Position numbers and translations under genes: made by a program. The notes beneath the pieces are model-generated. The model had not been told where the DNA came from. It was given only the letters and a program-made list of their open reading frames with translations, and searched no databases. From assembly GCF_010015445.1 (NCBI RefSeq), contig NC_053128.1, positions 6,958,840 to 7,022,839 on the forward strand: a stretch of 64,000 nucleotides of DNA, written 5' to 3'. Of the stretch, positions 1-13,164 are shown one piece after another. The stretch's first letter is position 1. Every line of letters starts with the position of its first letter. This stretch comes from Perca fluviatilis (taxonomy: Eukaryota; Chordata; Actinopteri; Perciformes; Percidae).

Positions 1-650
1 ACCACCTCCCTACGCAGACCTTCATGGTCACATACAGCAGCAATCAATGTGGGGCATACAGCAATAAATATGTGGGATACATACAAATTAAAGTGCATTA
101 CTTTTTGTAGCTATACGTAAGAACGTTTTTGAGAACAGCCTGAAAGTGGGCTAGTATCTGTGGAGAAAAGGCTATTTAACAGCCCTTCACACACAAACAC
201 ACACACTAATGGCCGGTGTGCCACGCTGAGAGGAGCGTTAGTTTGATGCCCATTTTGTCCTGTGCTGGCACTGCCAGGCTTCATGCAAATAGGTCACACA
301 CACACACACACACACAATAATAGAGCCTTACAAACAGTTGGGCGCACCATATCCTGCTGTCAACGTGTCAGTGCTCGACTGAACTGCATCCTCCGAACAC
401 AAACGTGATCCTTTCTATCCATCAATCCATCCATGTGATCGAACATCTGGTCCACATCATGCGGACTGTTTTCACTCTCCATCCATCTAGATTTGTGTTA
501 TGCTGCTGTTTGTACTGAAATGCATCTCTAGCCAACAGCATCACTGCTTTCTCTCTCTCTCACTCACACACACACACACACCATCAATGGCCATGGTGAT
601 AGATGCTACCCAGCATCCATACGGTGCTCATTTTTAATACCTGGTCATGG

Positions 651-653
651 AAA

Positions 654-721
<68 letters not shown>

Positions 722-722
722 A
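651..722 (+). repeat. (AAAG)n microsatellite
   Basis: Seventeen uninterrupted AAAG units. Confidence 0.97.
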
Positions 723-1090
723 TGCGCCAAAGACTACAAAGAGAAATAAAGGAAGGACATAAAGTAAGAACAAACAGAAAAGAATCCTGCAGCTCCGGAG
801 TGCTGAAGTAATCAGCTCTTTGATCTAGCTCCTTTATTATTCCAGTGTGGGCCAAATAATGTAGTCCTGATTGTGTTGCTGGCAACCAGTGAGCTTCCAT
901 ATGTTGGCTATTAGAGGCTCTCACAGGCTCTTACAGGCTTGCCTCCATGCCGCTGCTGAAAACTGCTTCTTCTGTGGTGGTTTTTCAGGGGGTCACAGGT
1001 TCAGGCTGAGACAGGGAATTGATATTTGAATTAATTATATAAAGACTGACAGTATGTATGATTTTAAGACTGGTGTTGAGGTAAGGGCCA

Positions 1091-1404
1091 TAGGGCTGCA
1101 ACTAACGATTATTTAAACTGTCGATTATTTTCTCGATTAATCTATTAGGCTAGAGAATTGGTCTGTAAAATGTTAGAAAATGGTGAAAAACATTTTTCAA
1201 AGCCCAAGACGACGTCCTCAAATGTCTTGTTTTGTCAACTCAAAGATATTTCGAGGAGTGAAGAAACCAGAAAATATTCACATTTATGATGATGAATCTT
1301 TTCTTTCTTAAAATGTATTCAAACCGATTAATCAATTATCCAAATAGTTGGTGATTAATTTAGTTGACTACTATTTGGTTAATCGATTAACCTTTGCAGC
1401 TCTA
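1091..1404. mobile_element. hAT-type MITE, GCTGCAAC ends
   Basis: This 314-bp element starts TAGGGCTGCAACTAACG and ends TTTGCAGCTCTA, with CGATTAAT-rich subterminal inverted repeats. Flanking 8-mers AAGGGCCA (1083-1090) and AAGGGAAA (1405-1412) match at 7 of 8 after allowing one change, or 6 strictly read, as an aged hAT duplication. It is a widespread fish repeat. Confidence 0.75.
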
Positions 1405-2039
1405 AAGGGAAATGTAGAAAAGGGAAAGCAGTGAAAAGATGACTTTAAAACTCTGTATACTGTAGCACTGAGCATGCTTTCAGTTGTGTGTTTGAGGAGG
1501 ATGCACTTAGTCGCCTCGGACAAAAAGCATCCGCCAAATGAATGTAATGTGATTCACTGTGATAGACAGGGACGGTCGTGGTGAGCAGGTTTGCAGATGA
1601 CATTGTTTTTCTTCTCCATTAACACCATCAGAAACAGAAAACAAACGGACTAATTCCAGTTCTTGTGGTCTTCCCGTAGTATCCCTGTACTGTAGCACCG
1701 ATATGTAGTTCAATTTCTTTTAAGGAGGGTCACACCAGCTACAGCAATAATCCCTTAATACATTAATCCTCCATGTCCATTAGACCGCCCCACAATCTGA
1801 CCCAGTGAGATATTTAACTGTAACAACCATTGGCCATGTTTTTCAGTTAGCATGCATATTTCTGCTCTCCAGAGGTTGATTCCCAATGATTTTAAAACCT
1901 CCTGACTTTTCTTCCAGTGCTTCCATCAGGCTGAAGTATCCATTATTTTGTCCGTCAATTTAGCTCATGACAATTTGTCAACTAATAGCTGGATGTTGAA
2001 TGTAATGATCACTATCCTGCTCCTCAGAGGATGAACCCT

Positions 2040-2200
2040 TGGCCTAAAACACAGGGCTTTGAAGCGGGGGAGCGGAGTTCGTGTCCCAGGGAGAACACAT
2101 GACTTTCACCCAGGAATCATGGGTCGGGGCTCGGTGTTTTAATACAAACCACAATCTTTTTTCTAATCATAACTAGTCGTTTCGGTGCTTAAACTTAACT
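2040..2200 (+). mobile_element. SINE-like repeat with tRNA-like B-box
   Basis: The stretch contains gagttcgtgtcccaggg (B-box-like GTTCGTGTCC), acccaggaatcatggg and a following ctaatcataactagtcg, the arrangement of a common fish SINE-like repeat. No A-box is clear. Confidence 0.4.
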
Positions 2201-4182
2201 TTTCATCGTATGTCACTTTTTGTCGGCAAAAGTAAACTGCAACAGCCCTGAAGAAGTCTATTTGTGCCGCTACGTGTGCGTTGTTACCCAGCTCTATTTT
2301 ACTGTATTAAATATTTCAATATGAAATAGCCATAATGGTTTCCCCTCATGGCTATTGGTGTCTTTTTTTTGGACGAGGTTCCCGGCTGGGGCCAGTCACA
2401 GACTGATGGCAGCATTAATGTAGAGCCAAATAGCTTCTGAATTGTGAAATTCTGAATTAAAAAAAAGCTATCAGACAGATTCCATACATTATCCTACGTT
2501 ACGGGACAAATCCGGAGCAAAATGAAGCTAACTGGAAATTTGAAAATAAGACTACGTCTAACTTTCCAACTGAGCCGCAAAAAAACTGTAGCTTTTAAAA
2601 ATGTCTTAAAATACATTAAAAAAAAATAATTCCCAGTGGTTTAGGCTTGGTGGGGAGCAGCTACGACCCGGTGGGACACCAGGCTTGCAGTACACTGGGG
2701 GGAAACACTGGCCATCCTAATAAAAGCTTTTTGCAAGACTAGTGAACTTGGACCTGTCTTTTAAAAAAAACTGCAACAGCCTTTGAAACGACAGACACCT
2801 GGCGCTGCCCTGTACTCGGCTAACAGTAACATTTTCTCGGCTAAATTTAACTGTCCTGTGACCAGTCTTATTTCGTACTGTAACATATGAAGAATGTGTT
2901 GCATATTTAGCTGTGCTTCTAGCAAGCCACTAAGAATAGCTAAATCACCAGAAGCACGTGTTCTGTCCAATATTGTGGCTGTATTTTAGTTCTCTTTTCT
3001 AACATTCATTATTTCCAAGCCACAGACAGACAGATTAAGAAGATGGCTGTAGAGGCAGGTTTATAGGCAGTGGAAACAGGACCGGAGCGCAGTGAGTCAG
3101 TCCACACAGGAGGCCGATACTCTAATCCTTATTAACGTTTTTATGGATCACCAGGCTGATCGGGATCAGAATCAGATGTTCAGAGGAACCGTGCGCTCGG
3201 TTTGAACCGGTTAAGGTGGGCTTGATTTACGCTGTCAGGCTCTTGGAACAACCTCTGAAGCCCTAACATCTCTGGAGAAATAATAGTACCAAGCGCTCTG
3301 CATCCTCTGGCTTCTATTTACTGATTTAATGTTGCTCTTTTTTATTTTCTCCCAAATATTTTCTACATCAGCTTGAATTTTATTCTTCGTGAATTTGAGC
3401 CGGGATCAAACAGAAGTGACAGAACTAAAACTGAAAACTGGTGGATTGCGATAAAGCTTTGCAGAGAAGGATGCACAAATTTAGATCAGATGACATAAAC
3501 AACTTTTCCCGCTAACCGACTGTGTCCCATCTGTGGGACACCGAGGGCTCCGTTTGCATTTGTAACGCCATCACAACTTTTTATTGTTTTTAATCCTTTC
3601 CTTCTCATGTTTTTGTTTTTGTTGTAGCAGGAGCGTGACATTCAAAATAAATCTCCACGCTGAAAAGATATCGCCCATGATTTATTCAGCAAAAACTCGC
3701 CACCACGGTTAATTCATCATCGTTCACTTTTTTGTTTATTTAGTGAGCATGAGGAAACATTCAGGTTCCTCTTAAGTAGGTATCTGACTCTGATCCCTTC
3801 CCAAAATCTTAAAAAAATAACTTTCTCTTAACTTCATAGACACTCAATGGAAATTTTCTTTTTTCAACTGAGTCAAGCTGTGACTGCAGTCCTCAGCTTC
3901 ATCCAAACTTTCTACCGAGCGGAAACACCTTTAAAATGTGTTCTACATAGACGATATAAAGACGGTAAAAAGAGATCCGGTGATGTAACACTGTGGCCGG
4001 ATCGGTCTAATGGCTGCACGGCCTCTCTCAACAGGAAGAGGTCAAGGGTTAAAATCCCTACAAGCCAAAATGAGGAAGATGAAGGATTAAGTATGTTAAT
4101 GTACTGTGTGTCAGTGTGTTTAATGCTTTAGTGCTCTCTCTCTCTCTCTCTCTCTAACTGTTGCAGAATTCTGCTTTTACTT

Positions 4183-4527
4183 TAGTCTGGCGAGTCCACA
4201 CAGCATTCCCGGGATTGGAGAGAAACGTGCTCTGGTTTATTGGCATTTCTTCAAACCAATCACAATCGTCTTGGGGCGGCGCCGAGCGCGCGACGGAGCC
4301 CCGGTGCCTCTGCGAAATAGCCTCGGGAAGGAAGTTGTTTTGGTGGAACATGTGTACGTTCAAAAGTCGTTTTAGTCGTGCAAAAGAAAACTCAGATTGG
4401 ACAGATAGTCTAGCTAGCTGTCTGGATTTACCCTGCAGAGATCTGAGGAGCAGTTAACCATAGTTCTCAGAAATCCACCAGAGGTTAGAACGCCAACGCA
4501 AAGGAAGCGTTAGGTAACGGAAATACT
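4183..4527 (+). mobile_element. Family M2 copy, right end degraded
   Basis: The copy begins TAGTCTGGCGAGTCC and shares the tttattggcatttctt, ggaagttgttttggtgg and gatctgaggagcagttaac blocks with 33168-33618. The right terminus is missing, so no target duplication can be read. The reading frames through it on both strands recur in other copies and are repeat sequence. Confidence 0.8.
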
Positions 4528-4654
4528 CTGAGTTTGACTTTGAGTTGGACACGTTTTTTTTTTACTATAAAAACTGAAAATGGCTCTGTCCCTTAAAGTT
4601 AACATCACTAGTTGAAGCTCACTCTGTAAAAGGCAAACACCTGCTCGGATAATG

Positions 4655-5572
4655 TTATCTGATAAACTACAGTTTAGTGAATCCTGATAAACTAAGTTTA
4701 TCTGAAATACTACAGATTTTTTTTATCTGATCAACTACAGTTTATTTTACATGATAACCTACAGTTTCTTTTATCTGATAAACTACAGTTCAGTTTTATC
4801 TGATAAACTACAGTGTTAAATGATAAACTACAGTTCAATTTTACCTAATAAACTACAGTTTATGTTGTCTGATAAACTACAGTTCAGTTTTATCTAATAA
4901 ACTATGGTTTATTTTTTCTGATAAACTACAATTCAGTTGTATCTGATAAACTAGTTTCTTTTCTCTCATAAACTACAGTTTATGTTGTCTGATAAACTAC
5001 ATTTCAGTTGTATCTGATCAACTACAATTTATTTTGTCTTATATATTACAGTTTATTTTATCTCATAAACTACAGTTCCGTTTTACCTGATAAACTACAA
5101 TTTATTTTTTCTGATAAACTACAGTTTCTTTTATCTGATAAACTACATTTCAGTGTTATCTGATAAACTACAGTTTCTTTTATCTGATCAACTACAGTTC
5201 AGTGTTTTCTGATAAACTACAGTTCAGTTTTATCTGATAAACTACAGTTCAGTTTTTTCTGATAAACTACATTTCAGTGTTATCTGATAAACTACAGTTT
5301 CTTTTATCTGATAAACTACATTTCAGTGGTATCTGATAAACTACAGTTTCTTTTATCTGATAAACTACAGTTTCTTTTATCTGATAAACTACATTTCAGT
5401 GTTATCTGATAAACTACAGTTTCTTTTATCTGATAAACTACAGTTCAGTGTTTTCTGATAAACTACAGTTCAGTTTTATTTGATCAACTACAGTTCAGTT
5501 TTTTCTGATAAACTACAGTTTATTTTGTCTAATAAACTACAGTTTAGTGTATCTGATCAACTACAGTTCATT
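4655..5572 (+). repeat. GATA-motif minisatellite, 24-25-bp unit
   Basis: About 900 bp of units built on tctgataaactacagtt followed by cagtttta, tctttta or tattttg spacers. Nearly every unit has TGATAA, a GATA-factor core, in the same orientation. Degeneracy is mostly at the spacer. Confidence 0.93.
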
Positions 5573-6060
5573 CATTTGATGTTATCCAGGAAGATGAGAC
5601 AGACATCTGAATGAGTTGTAACCTGAATCAGCAGGTGAACAGGGCTCCTGCTCGCCACTCACTTCCCGCGGCAGCCATCTTAGTGTCTGGTTTGTTTGCC
5701 ACGTTGCGTTGCTGTGCTGAATGAGACCCGCGCGCCCGTCGCCAGCTTGCATCACCTTAGCAACGGGATAACTGTGACCCAGCATCCCACCAGCAGCCGC
5801 GCTCGCTGTCCCCCCCACTCTCCGTCTGCACCCTCTTCAATAATTAACATGCCACGGCAGCCATCTTAGTTTTTGGCATCGGTTTAGGTGCCTGCCGGCG
5901 CGTTGCCTCGGCAACGGGGTCCCTGCGACCCAGCACTCTGGTGACGTTGGGCATGTTGTAACACTCTCAACTTTCTGAGTTGCAATCCACAAATCTGATT
6001 TGAACGCCATGGCAGCCATCTTAGGGAAGGTGAAACAGGGGAAGACAAACCAGGATGAGA

Positions 6061-6079
6061 CACACACACACACGCACAC

Positions 6080-6149
<70 letters not shown>
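6061..6149 (+). repeat. (CA)n microsatellite, 89 bp
   Basis: CA run with two CG interruptions near the left end. Confidence 0.97.
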
Positions 6150-6152
<3 letters not shown>

Positions 6153-6761
6153 GGTCAGAGCCTCCAACATTAACCCATTTTCACAAAACAGTCCTGATGT
6201 CAGAGTGACAGTTGTTTGGATTTTTGAAAATATGAACTGATTTTGTGTTCATCTTTTCTACATCTGTCAGTATTTCACATCCCAGTTTGTTGTTTAAAGC
6301 GGCTCAGCAGGCCGGATGTCCTGCGTGTATCCAGGGCTGATGACCTTCATAACTGGATGTGTCATCAGTTTAATTTATTTACACAGTGATTATTTATTTA
6401 TATAAAGCTTCATTTGGGAGAACTGGTTGAGAGTGGACGGCCGCCAAGTTACAAAAGATCAAACTGGAAAAACTGCACGGAAATCAAACACAGGCTAAAA
6501 GAAATTGCTCTCAAACCCAATAAATGACACCCTCCTCCCCCCAGAAGAGCTTTTAGATAGATATTATAAATCTCAGGTAAAATGAATCAATAAATGTAGA
6601 AGAAGTCCTTTTAAAATCACATGGATATTAACAGAGGTGACAATAAATCATCTTAAAAAACTAGTATTCTCTTACTCTATCTTTGAAAATAAAATAAAAT
6701 CCTGAATATTCATTGAACTTGCTCAAACTTTCAAGGTGTGTGCGATGTGTGCGGTGTGTAG

Positions 6762-6762
<1 letters not shown>

Positions 6763-6828
<66 letters not shown>
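6763..6828 (+). repeat. (CA)n microsatellite
   Basis: Uninterrupted 66-bp CA run. Confidence 0.97.
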
Positions 6829-6831
<3 letters not shown>

Positions 6832-7739
6832 TGCCTCCTACACTCTTGTTCTCACCCTGACAGCTTGGCTGCCGCAGAGAGCAGAGGTCTCATTGGCCGC
6901 GTGCCCTGCAACGGCTGTTTTGATTGGCTGTCGGGCCGGCTGCCACCATGCCATCTGAGAGAACACAATTGTGTGTGTGTGCGCGTGTGTGTGTGACGAG
7001 TGTGTTTGTCACAGTGGCAGCTAACAACCAATCAAAATGCTCACCGCTTTCTATGACTCCCTCTCTTTGTTTGTCTCGTCTTTTTTGGGGGATTCTTTTT
7101 CATCTTTTTCATCTTTTTCACATGATAAATACCAGCAGGTGACGTTCTTTGGATTTATTTGTCTTTGTAATGTGATAAAGAACTCTTTGAAATCAAACCT
7201 GGCTCTGTCTCTTAGAGCAGTGGCTCCCAAACTGGAGGTTGCGAGTGGGCACCAGAGGATAAGAAAGCAAGAGAAACTTATATTACACAATATGATATTT
7301 ATCGTTCTCTGACTTCTCTTAAATGTGTTCCTTTTTTTTTTCTTCCTGTGAAGCAGTAAAATACATTTAGCTCTTTAAGCCTCTCAAAATCTGTCCATTA
7401 GTAGTGGGAAAAGTCTTAGGTTGAACTTTCTCATACAACATGAGTAAGCATTTCTTTGTTTTAAGGTCAGTTTACCCAAAGTCATCGTTTGCAGGACTGC
7501 TCGCATTTTTTACCTGACAAACAATTTGGAGTCGTTTTATAAATAGGTGTGGTGCACTGATAAAGTACTGTGTCCTGGCCCTCCAAATTCAAACGGCAGA
7601 GTATGGTGCTTGTCCGTGCCCTCTAGAACAACGCACAGAGGCCCTTCCTGATCTGATGCTCAGGACGACATTGTTCGTCTGTCTTTCCAAAACACTTAAA
7701 GGGTCATTTGGGTTTATTTATCAACCTGGACCCCATTTC

Positions 7740-7945
7740 CCCCATGCATTGGTGTCACCCTGACCGCTGCAAGAAATCATTCCTACAACTTTTTAACACT
7801 CCTATTTATTATTTGATACTTTGATATTCCGTATGTGTGCTGTGTGTCGGATATTTTGCTGCTGTACCACTGAAATTTCCCAATTTGGGATCAATAACGT
7901 CTATCTAATCTAATCTTTTCTAATGTAATCTAATCTACTCTAATA
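7740..7945 (+). mobile_element. LINE 3' end with ATCTA-type tail
   Basis: The sequence ctgctgtaccactgaaattt followed by cccaatttgggatcaata and a (TAATC)n-like tail (7890-7945) is a familiar fish LINE 3' terminus. No coding part is included. Confidence 0.65.
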
Positions 7946-8063
7946 GATTGATGTGACCTCCTAAAATTTAGGATGGGGTAAATGCAGTAATTGAATTTCA
8001 CAGCCTTTTACTGTGTGTATGTGACACAAGAATAAAGTTTGTTTGTTATACAAACTCCCTGGT

Positions 8064-8140
<77 letters not shown>
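8064..8140 (+). repeat. (GT)n microsatellite
   Basis: Uninterrupted 77-bp GT run. Confidence 0.97.
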
Positions 8141-8141
<1 letters not shown>

Positions 8142-8768
8142 TCTATGATGAACAGTGCTCCATAGAACAGTCCCACGGAAATGTCCTGTCTCTCTCTGTC
8201 TCTCTGAAACTTAGAGATTGTTGTTAATTACTTCATCAGTTGATTATTTATTAAAGCACCTAATGAGCTGTCAGGCAGCCAACTGGCTCAACACCAACTC
8301 TTTACTTCTGCCGTGGGTTGCTTTCTTGTCGTCTCTCTTCCTCGTCTACCTTCCTGTTGTCTCCTGCAACAAATAAGATGCTTTCTGTCTGTCTTTCTGT
8401 CTTTCTGTCTTTCTTTCTCAGTTGCTCCCAGGAGCCTGTATGTATGGATCAAACTGTTCAAATTCCTAATGTACCGGACGTTGGCCCGGCCCATTGTGTC
8501 GTCGAGCAAGACGCTGAATGCTCATCATCTGCAGGAAGTTGACCTTTGACCTGTAACCCATTAAGGGAAGTGGCAGGAGGACAAAAAAAAAAAAAAAAAA
8601 AGCACACATTTCCCTTTTGGGAATCAGCTGAGTCCCAGTTATACACATTTGTGTGTGTCCTCATCTGTTTCAGGCCAAACAGGAGCAGATATTTTGGATA
8701 AAGAGATAATTTAGGCCGGATCAGGTTTGGAATTCTTTCACTCTCTCAGCTTGGCGACCCAGACTCTC

Positions 8769-8770
<2 letters not shown>

Positions 8771-8827
<57 letters not shown>
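8771..8827 (+). repeat. (GT)n microsatellite
   Basis: Uninterrupted GT run of about 57 bp. Confidence 0.97.
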
Positions 8828-8828
<1 letters not shown>

Positions 8829-8920
8829 TTTTTCCCAACTTCCATATCTGTCAGTTCAATAACTACAAGACGGCATAAAATCCTCAGAATTGGCACAATT
8901 TTCCTCCTGTCTTTTAATTA

Positions 8921-9138
8921 GGGGTGTAACGGTACCCAAAATTCCCGGTTTGTTCGGCATGTTCCTCGGTTTTGGGGTCTCTGTTCCAACGGGGGACAAG
9001 TTTCCAGGTAAAACTCACGCGACTGATCCACGTGTGCGAGTAGTCGACATGAACAGACTTTTTTTTTTTTACGTGTTTTTTCCGCGGGGCACACAGAACT
9101 AACCTCTCGCGAATACACGTACTGTTACAGCCCTACTC
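8921..9138. mobile_element. hAT-like MITE, GGTGTAACGGTAC ends
   Basis: It starts TAGGGGTGTAACGGTAC and ends GTACTGTTACAGCCCTAC, giving clear inverted ends. The flanks (tcttttaa and tctttata) are similar but not identical. No coding content. Confidence 0.65.
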
Positions 9139-9267
9139 TTTATAATATAAGTGTATGTTATATAAAGGAACTGTCCAACGTGTTGGGAAATCCTTTTGAT
9201 CTCCGTCTTCCAGGTTCAGGACGCTGTTTAGCCTAGCTTAGCACAAAAACAGGAAGAAGGAAGAAAC

Positions 9268-9787
9268 TAGCCTGGTGCGAGCGTCCTGATCTGGTGAGCT
9301 CCAGTTTTCCACTCGCAGATCAGTCTGGCATCTTGTGATAGAGAACATTTGGAGCCGTTTGCCAAACGACCGACCAATCGGCGTTGGTTTTGAGGCGGGT
9401 TTAGGCGTGACGCAACGAGAAGCGAACGTTCAGTCTAAACAACATGGCGGCTTCCACGGATGAGATGAGCGTAGCTATCGCGCTTTTCCGAATTAGAGAT
9501 TATTCCTTCATCGAAAGAAGAGCAAAAAAAACGGCACTGGAGGCTTTTCTCGGAGGAGAAGATGTTTTTGCTCTTCACCCAACTGGTTTTCGGCAAGAGT
9601 TTGATCTGATTTGTTGATTTGGCCTGTCTATCACCAACTATAGGTGGTGATAGACAGATGGTTTATCCAATAAACGGTTTATCAGCTAACCAGGATTTTC
9701 GGTCCTTCCCAAAAGTTCTCCAACGGAAAGTTCCCAGATGGATATGCCGAGCAAATGCGAAGCAATCCATCTGGCGGAGTCAGGTTA
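9268..9787 (+). mobile_element. Gene-fragment-carrying element, family M1 copy 1
   Basis: This is a 520-bp element starting TAGCCTGGTG and ending GTCAGGTTA, flanked on both sides by the exact 9-bp direct repeat GGAAGAAAC (9259-9267 and 9788-9796). The left arm (to about 9420) and right arm (from about 9605) are shared with the copy at 24997-25580, but the interior differs: this copy carries the start of a RecQ-like helicase reading frame on the + strand. A GTCTATCACC/GGTGATAGAC hairpin lies at about 9627-9655. A 9-bp target duplication with short inverted ends fits Mutator-like transposons; that class call is inference. Confidence 0.85.
9444..9617 (+). pseudogene. RecQ-like helicase 5' fragment inside M1 copy 1
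   Basis: The frame starts MAASTDEMSVAIALF, continues through TALEAFLGGEDVFALHPTGF and stops after 57 residues. The LEAFLGGEDVFALxPTGF stretch is the segment leading into the Walker A motif (GFGKS) of RecQ-like DNA helicases. In the printed frame the motif reads GFRQEF, but the next frame at the same place encodes G-K-S-L-I, so a single extra T has shifted the frame. A stop follows at once where helicase sequence gives way to shared transposon sequence. No helicase domain beyond motif I is present, so it cannot be a working enzyme. Confidence 0.72.
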
Positions 9788-10409
9788 GGAAGAAACAGCG
9801 TTAGGAAAAAAAATAAAGCAGGGGAAAAGAAAGAAAATCCACTTTCTTCCAATTCTAAGTCTGAGTTTTGTTTATTGAACAGGTCTTCGAGTAGAAACCT
9901 TTTTGCAGCAGATAGTGTCGGAGCTATTTTTGACCAATTTCTGGGTGCAGTGACTGCATTTGGTTTTGGGATTCAAATTGGAATTCACTTTACGTTTTAA
10001 AGGATATCGACAGTGAGGGTCCTCAAAAGTATAGTAATACAGATCTGTTTGTGCATCTGCCTTTTTTTTTGTATCCAGGCGTGTGTGTGTGTGCATGTGT
10101 TTGTGTCTGTGTGTTTTTTGCGTCTTCCCCCTTCGAGCCTGTCAGGACTCTGTGTTGGTTGAGGCAGTTCTCTCACTAACGATCGCTGGCAGTCGGCAGC
10201 ATGTGGCAGTAATTAAATCAAAGGAAATTGGTTAAAGAAAGAGGTGTGTGTGGGGGGGTGACTTTGCCAGAAAGAGAAAAAAGTGGTGGTGTTTGAAAGG
10301 AAAATGGGAGACTAATAAAACGAGTGTGGAAGAGACTCGTAAAGAGCCGTCACCTGTGGAGAAATGTTTTTGTTCTCCGGGCCTAAGAACCTGCTGGCAA
10401 TCACGCGCG

Positions 10410-10412
<3 letters not shown>

Positions 10413-10494
<82 letters not shown>

Positions 10495-10643
10495 CACACA
10501 ACTTTGTATACACACACTTGTGACACATCTCACGTGTGCTGACAGACGTGCACAAACCGCCTCGTTATTCACTTTCACAGATGGGACAGAAAGAACACAC
10601 ACACACACACACACACACACTATCACACACACACACACACACG
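10413..10643 (+). repeat. Compound CA arrays
   Basis: A pure CA run (10413-10491) and a second imperfect one (10594-10643) lie 100 bp apart. Confidence 0.95.
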
Positions 10644-11055
10644 GAGGTGGGACTCTGCATAAACACATGTACACACACATTTAAAATAGATTTGGAAGAA
10701 AGAGCTTTTTCTATAAATTCAATAGGGGCAGATGCATCTACTATATTATCTTATAATATTACAATATACTATATTACATTAAGATTTTTTATAATTATTA
10801 ACAACAGCCATAATAATAAAATAATAATAAAGCAGCAATGTCAGAAAATCAAGTTGAAAGTTTAAAATGTAAAAAATATTTTTTTTTTTCATTGATCCAA
10901 TTTCCCTACAATTAACGATATATTTTATACAAAATGTTCATCTTTATTTGAACACTCTGTTGTAAGACATGTTTGCCTTTAACCAGCCGAAAGTAACCCA
11001 TGCACGTTCTTTGTGGTTGTTTTTGGTGGATGTGTGTGGACTTGTACTCCTGTTC

Positions 11056-11056
<1 letters not shown>

Positions 11057-11132
<76 letters not shown>

Positions 11133-11140
11133 GTGCGTGC
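11057..11140 (+). repeat. (GT)n microsatellite
   Basis: GT run with GC interruptions at the right end. Confidence 0.96.
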
Positions 11141-11726
11141 AAGTGTGTGTAGACTGATGTCGCAAGTCAGTTGGTTGCGCAGTAATGAGGCCCGGATGAC
11201 GTTCACAAAAAATAGATTGTCATTTCTTTTTTTGTCTGCAGCTAAATCAATCACTCTACTTTCCTTAACATATTTCCACCTAATTATATGAATACAAGTG
11301 ATGAGATGTGTTTACTGCACATTAAGCTTGGTTTTCGTATTGTGGCGAGCAGCATTTACACTTTGTGATTTATATGTCTGAAAGCAGAGAGTTGAAAAAA
11401 CGTTGCGTTACTTTAAAGTGCGCTCAGCCGTTCTAGTGTTAAGATGCTTTTAAGTCCTGCTATGGGAATCACACATTTTTCATAATAGTTTAAACAATAA
11501 CAATTCTTTTCTTTTTTTAAAAAGGAGGAACTTTCATGTCGACATTTTAATGAAAGATATTGCCGTCACTAGAAAATGATAGGAAGATATTTGTTCTCCA
11601 TAGGATTGATGGTGATGAGAATGCACCATAGTGCGTTTGTGTGTGCTGTTATGGAGCCCTCGGTGCTCTGAAAAGTCGCAGTGGGATTCGTTATTTCCTT
11701 CCTCTGATGGGTATTTCTCCTCTCAG

Positions 11727-11744
11727 ACACACACACCCACACAC

Positions 11745-11822
<78 letters not shown>
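11727..11822 (+). repeat. (CA)n microsatellite
   Basis: CA run of about 96 bp with two early interruptions. Confidence 0.96.
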
Positions 11823-11824
<2 letters not shown>

Positions 11825-11934
11825 AGTCCCAGACCTCTGGCTATTTCCTGTGTCAGGGGGGACATTATAAAGCCACATTATGTTCACTATGAGCCTCCAT
11901 ATTCCCCCATCACTGAAATCATTCTGTGTGAGTT

Positions 11935-11937
<3 letters not shown>

Positions 11938-11973
<36 letters not shown>

Positions 11974-12094
11974 TGTGTGTGTGGTTGTGTGTGTGTGTGT
12001 GTGTGTGCGTGCGTGCATGCGTGTGTATGTGTGTATGTGTGATAAGAAGACCTTACTCAATTTCCTGGGAAAGGAGGAGATGTGAAAGGCTGTG

Positions 12095-12158
<64 letters not shown>
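11938..12158 (+). repeat. Opposed GT then CA arrays
   Basis: An imperfect GT array (11938-12043) is followed 57 bp later by a pure CA array (12100-12158); together they can pair as a large hairpin. Confidence 0.93.
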
Positions 12159-12160
<2 letters not shown>

Positions 12161-12605
12161 TCACCAGCCAGAACAGGCAGACGAGCTGCAGTACTGATCT
12201 TTGATCTGCAAAGTATTTTTCTAGATCCCTTTCTGTATCTGTAGAAATCTGGAGGAAATTGACGAGTGATGTCAGGTATATGATGTTGCGTTCAGGAGCA
12301 AACCAAAGAGCACTGTGATGTGTTAACATCCCATCTTCTACCAGCAGTAAATGTTGGCTTATTTTCCCCTGGCCTTGCCTGAAACATAACCGATAATGAA
12401 AGACAACACTAATATGAATTCTTTTCGACGGCGCTGAAAAGAAGGACTTGAGGTGTGGAGACTTTGTATCGACTCTCGTCAAATTGTCACATCAATTTTA
12501 AATTTGGGAATGTTAGATTATTTCTCTACACATCACTTCTCTCTTCTTTAAGTCCTGGAAGGTTGTTGTTGATCTGACAAGGCATACGGGACGTAACGCA
12601 CATAC

Positions 12606-12690
12606 AGTTTAAAGTGTTTATATTATGCTTTTTGGCTTTTTCCCTTCCTTTTATTGTGTTATATATCTTTGTTGGTGCAGTAAGTGTAGT
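12606..12690. mobile_element. Fragment of the TTAA-type MITE end
   Basis: The sequence agtttaaagtgtttatatta followed by tgctttttggctttttccct matches the reverse complement of the right end of 20856-21369. Confidence 0.55.
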
Positions 12691-13164
12691 AAGTAAGAGT
12701 AAGTCTATGCATCAACCCATGGTTGGGCCAAAGACTAAAGAAAATGTCACCACCTAAAGTAGCAGTCAGTCTGACCGGCAGTGACATGTTGCCGTTGGTA
12801 ACACTAAATTGTAAATTGTGACGCTTGCAAAGCAACACAGTACAGAAAACAGACCACGGCGTTTAACTATATACCGCATATTTAACCGTTACGGTAGAGC
12901 TGAAAATGACAACAGAAAGCTTGCCGATTTTGCGTCTCCGCAATTCAAATCAGCTGCCACATGTCTACCCAGACAGACTGATCTCAGAAAGTGGCGTATG
13001 TATGACACGCCAATTCGTATGCCATTTTGGCGTGTTATCAAGACGCATAATCGCTTTTTAGCGTGTTTATCAACGCAATTCGCCCACCATTGACCTACAT
13101 TACGAGTGAATTTTCACCGTAGCGAGTAGTATAAAGGGACGTAAGTCCACAAAAGGAGGTTGGT

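Noticed and set aside
4154..4457. Recurring reading frames (MNVHMFHQNxFLPEA... on the - strand) in several M2 copies
   Set aside because: They recur because the DNA is a repeat; frames are broken differently in each copy and match no family I know.
6055..6240. Reading frames of poly(Thr-His) or poly(Cys-Val), here and at most CA/GT arrays
   Set aside because: They are translations of dinucleotide repeats with no start context or protein signal.
10160..10240. Possible conserved element with ATCAAAGG (TCF/LEF-type site)
   Set aside because: A single motif in short sequence next to microsatellites is too little evidence.
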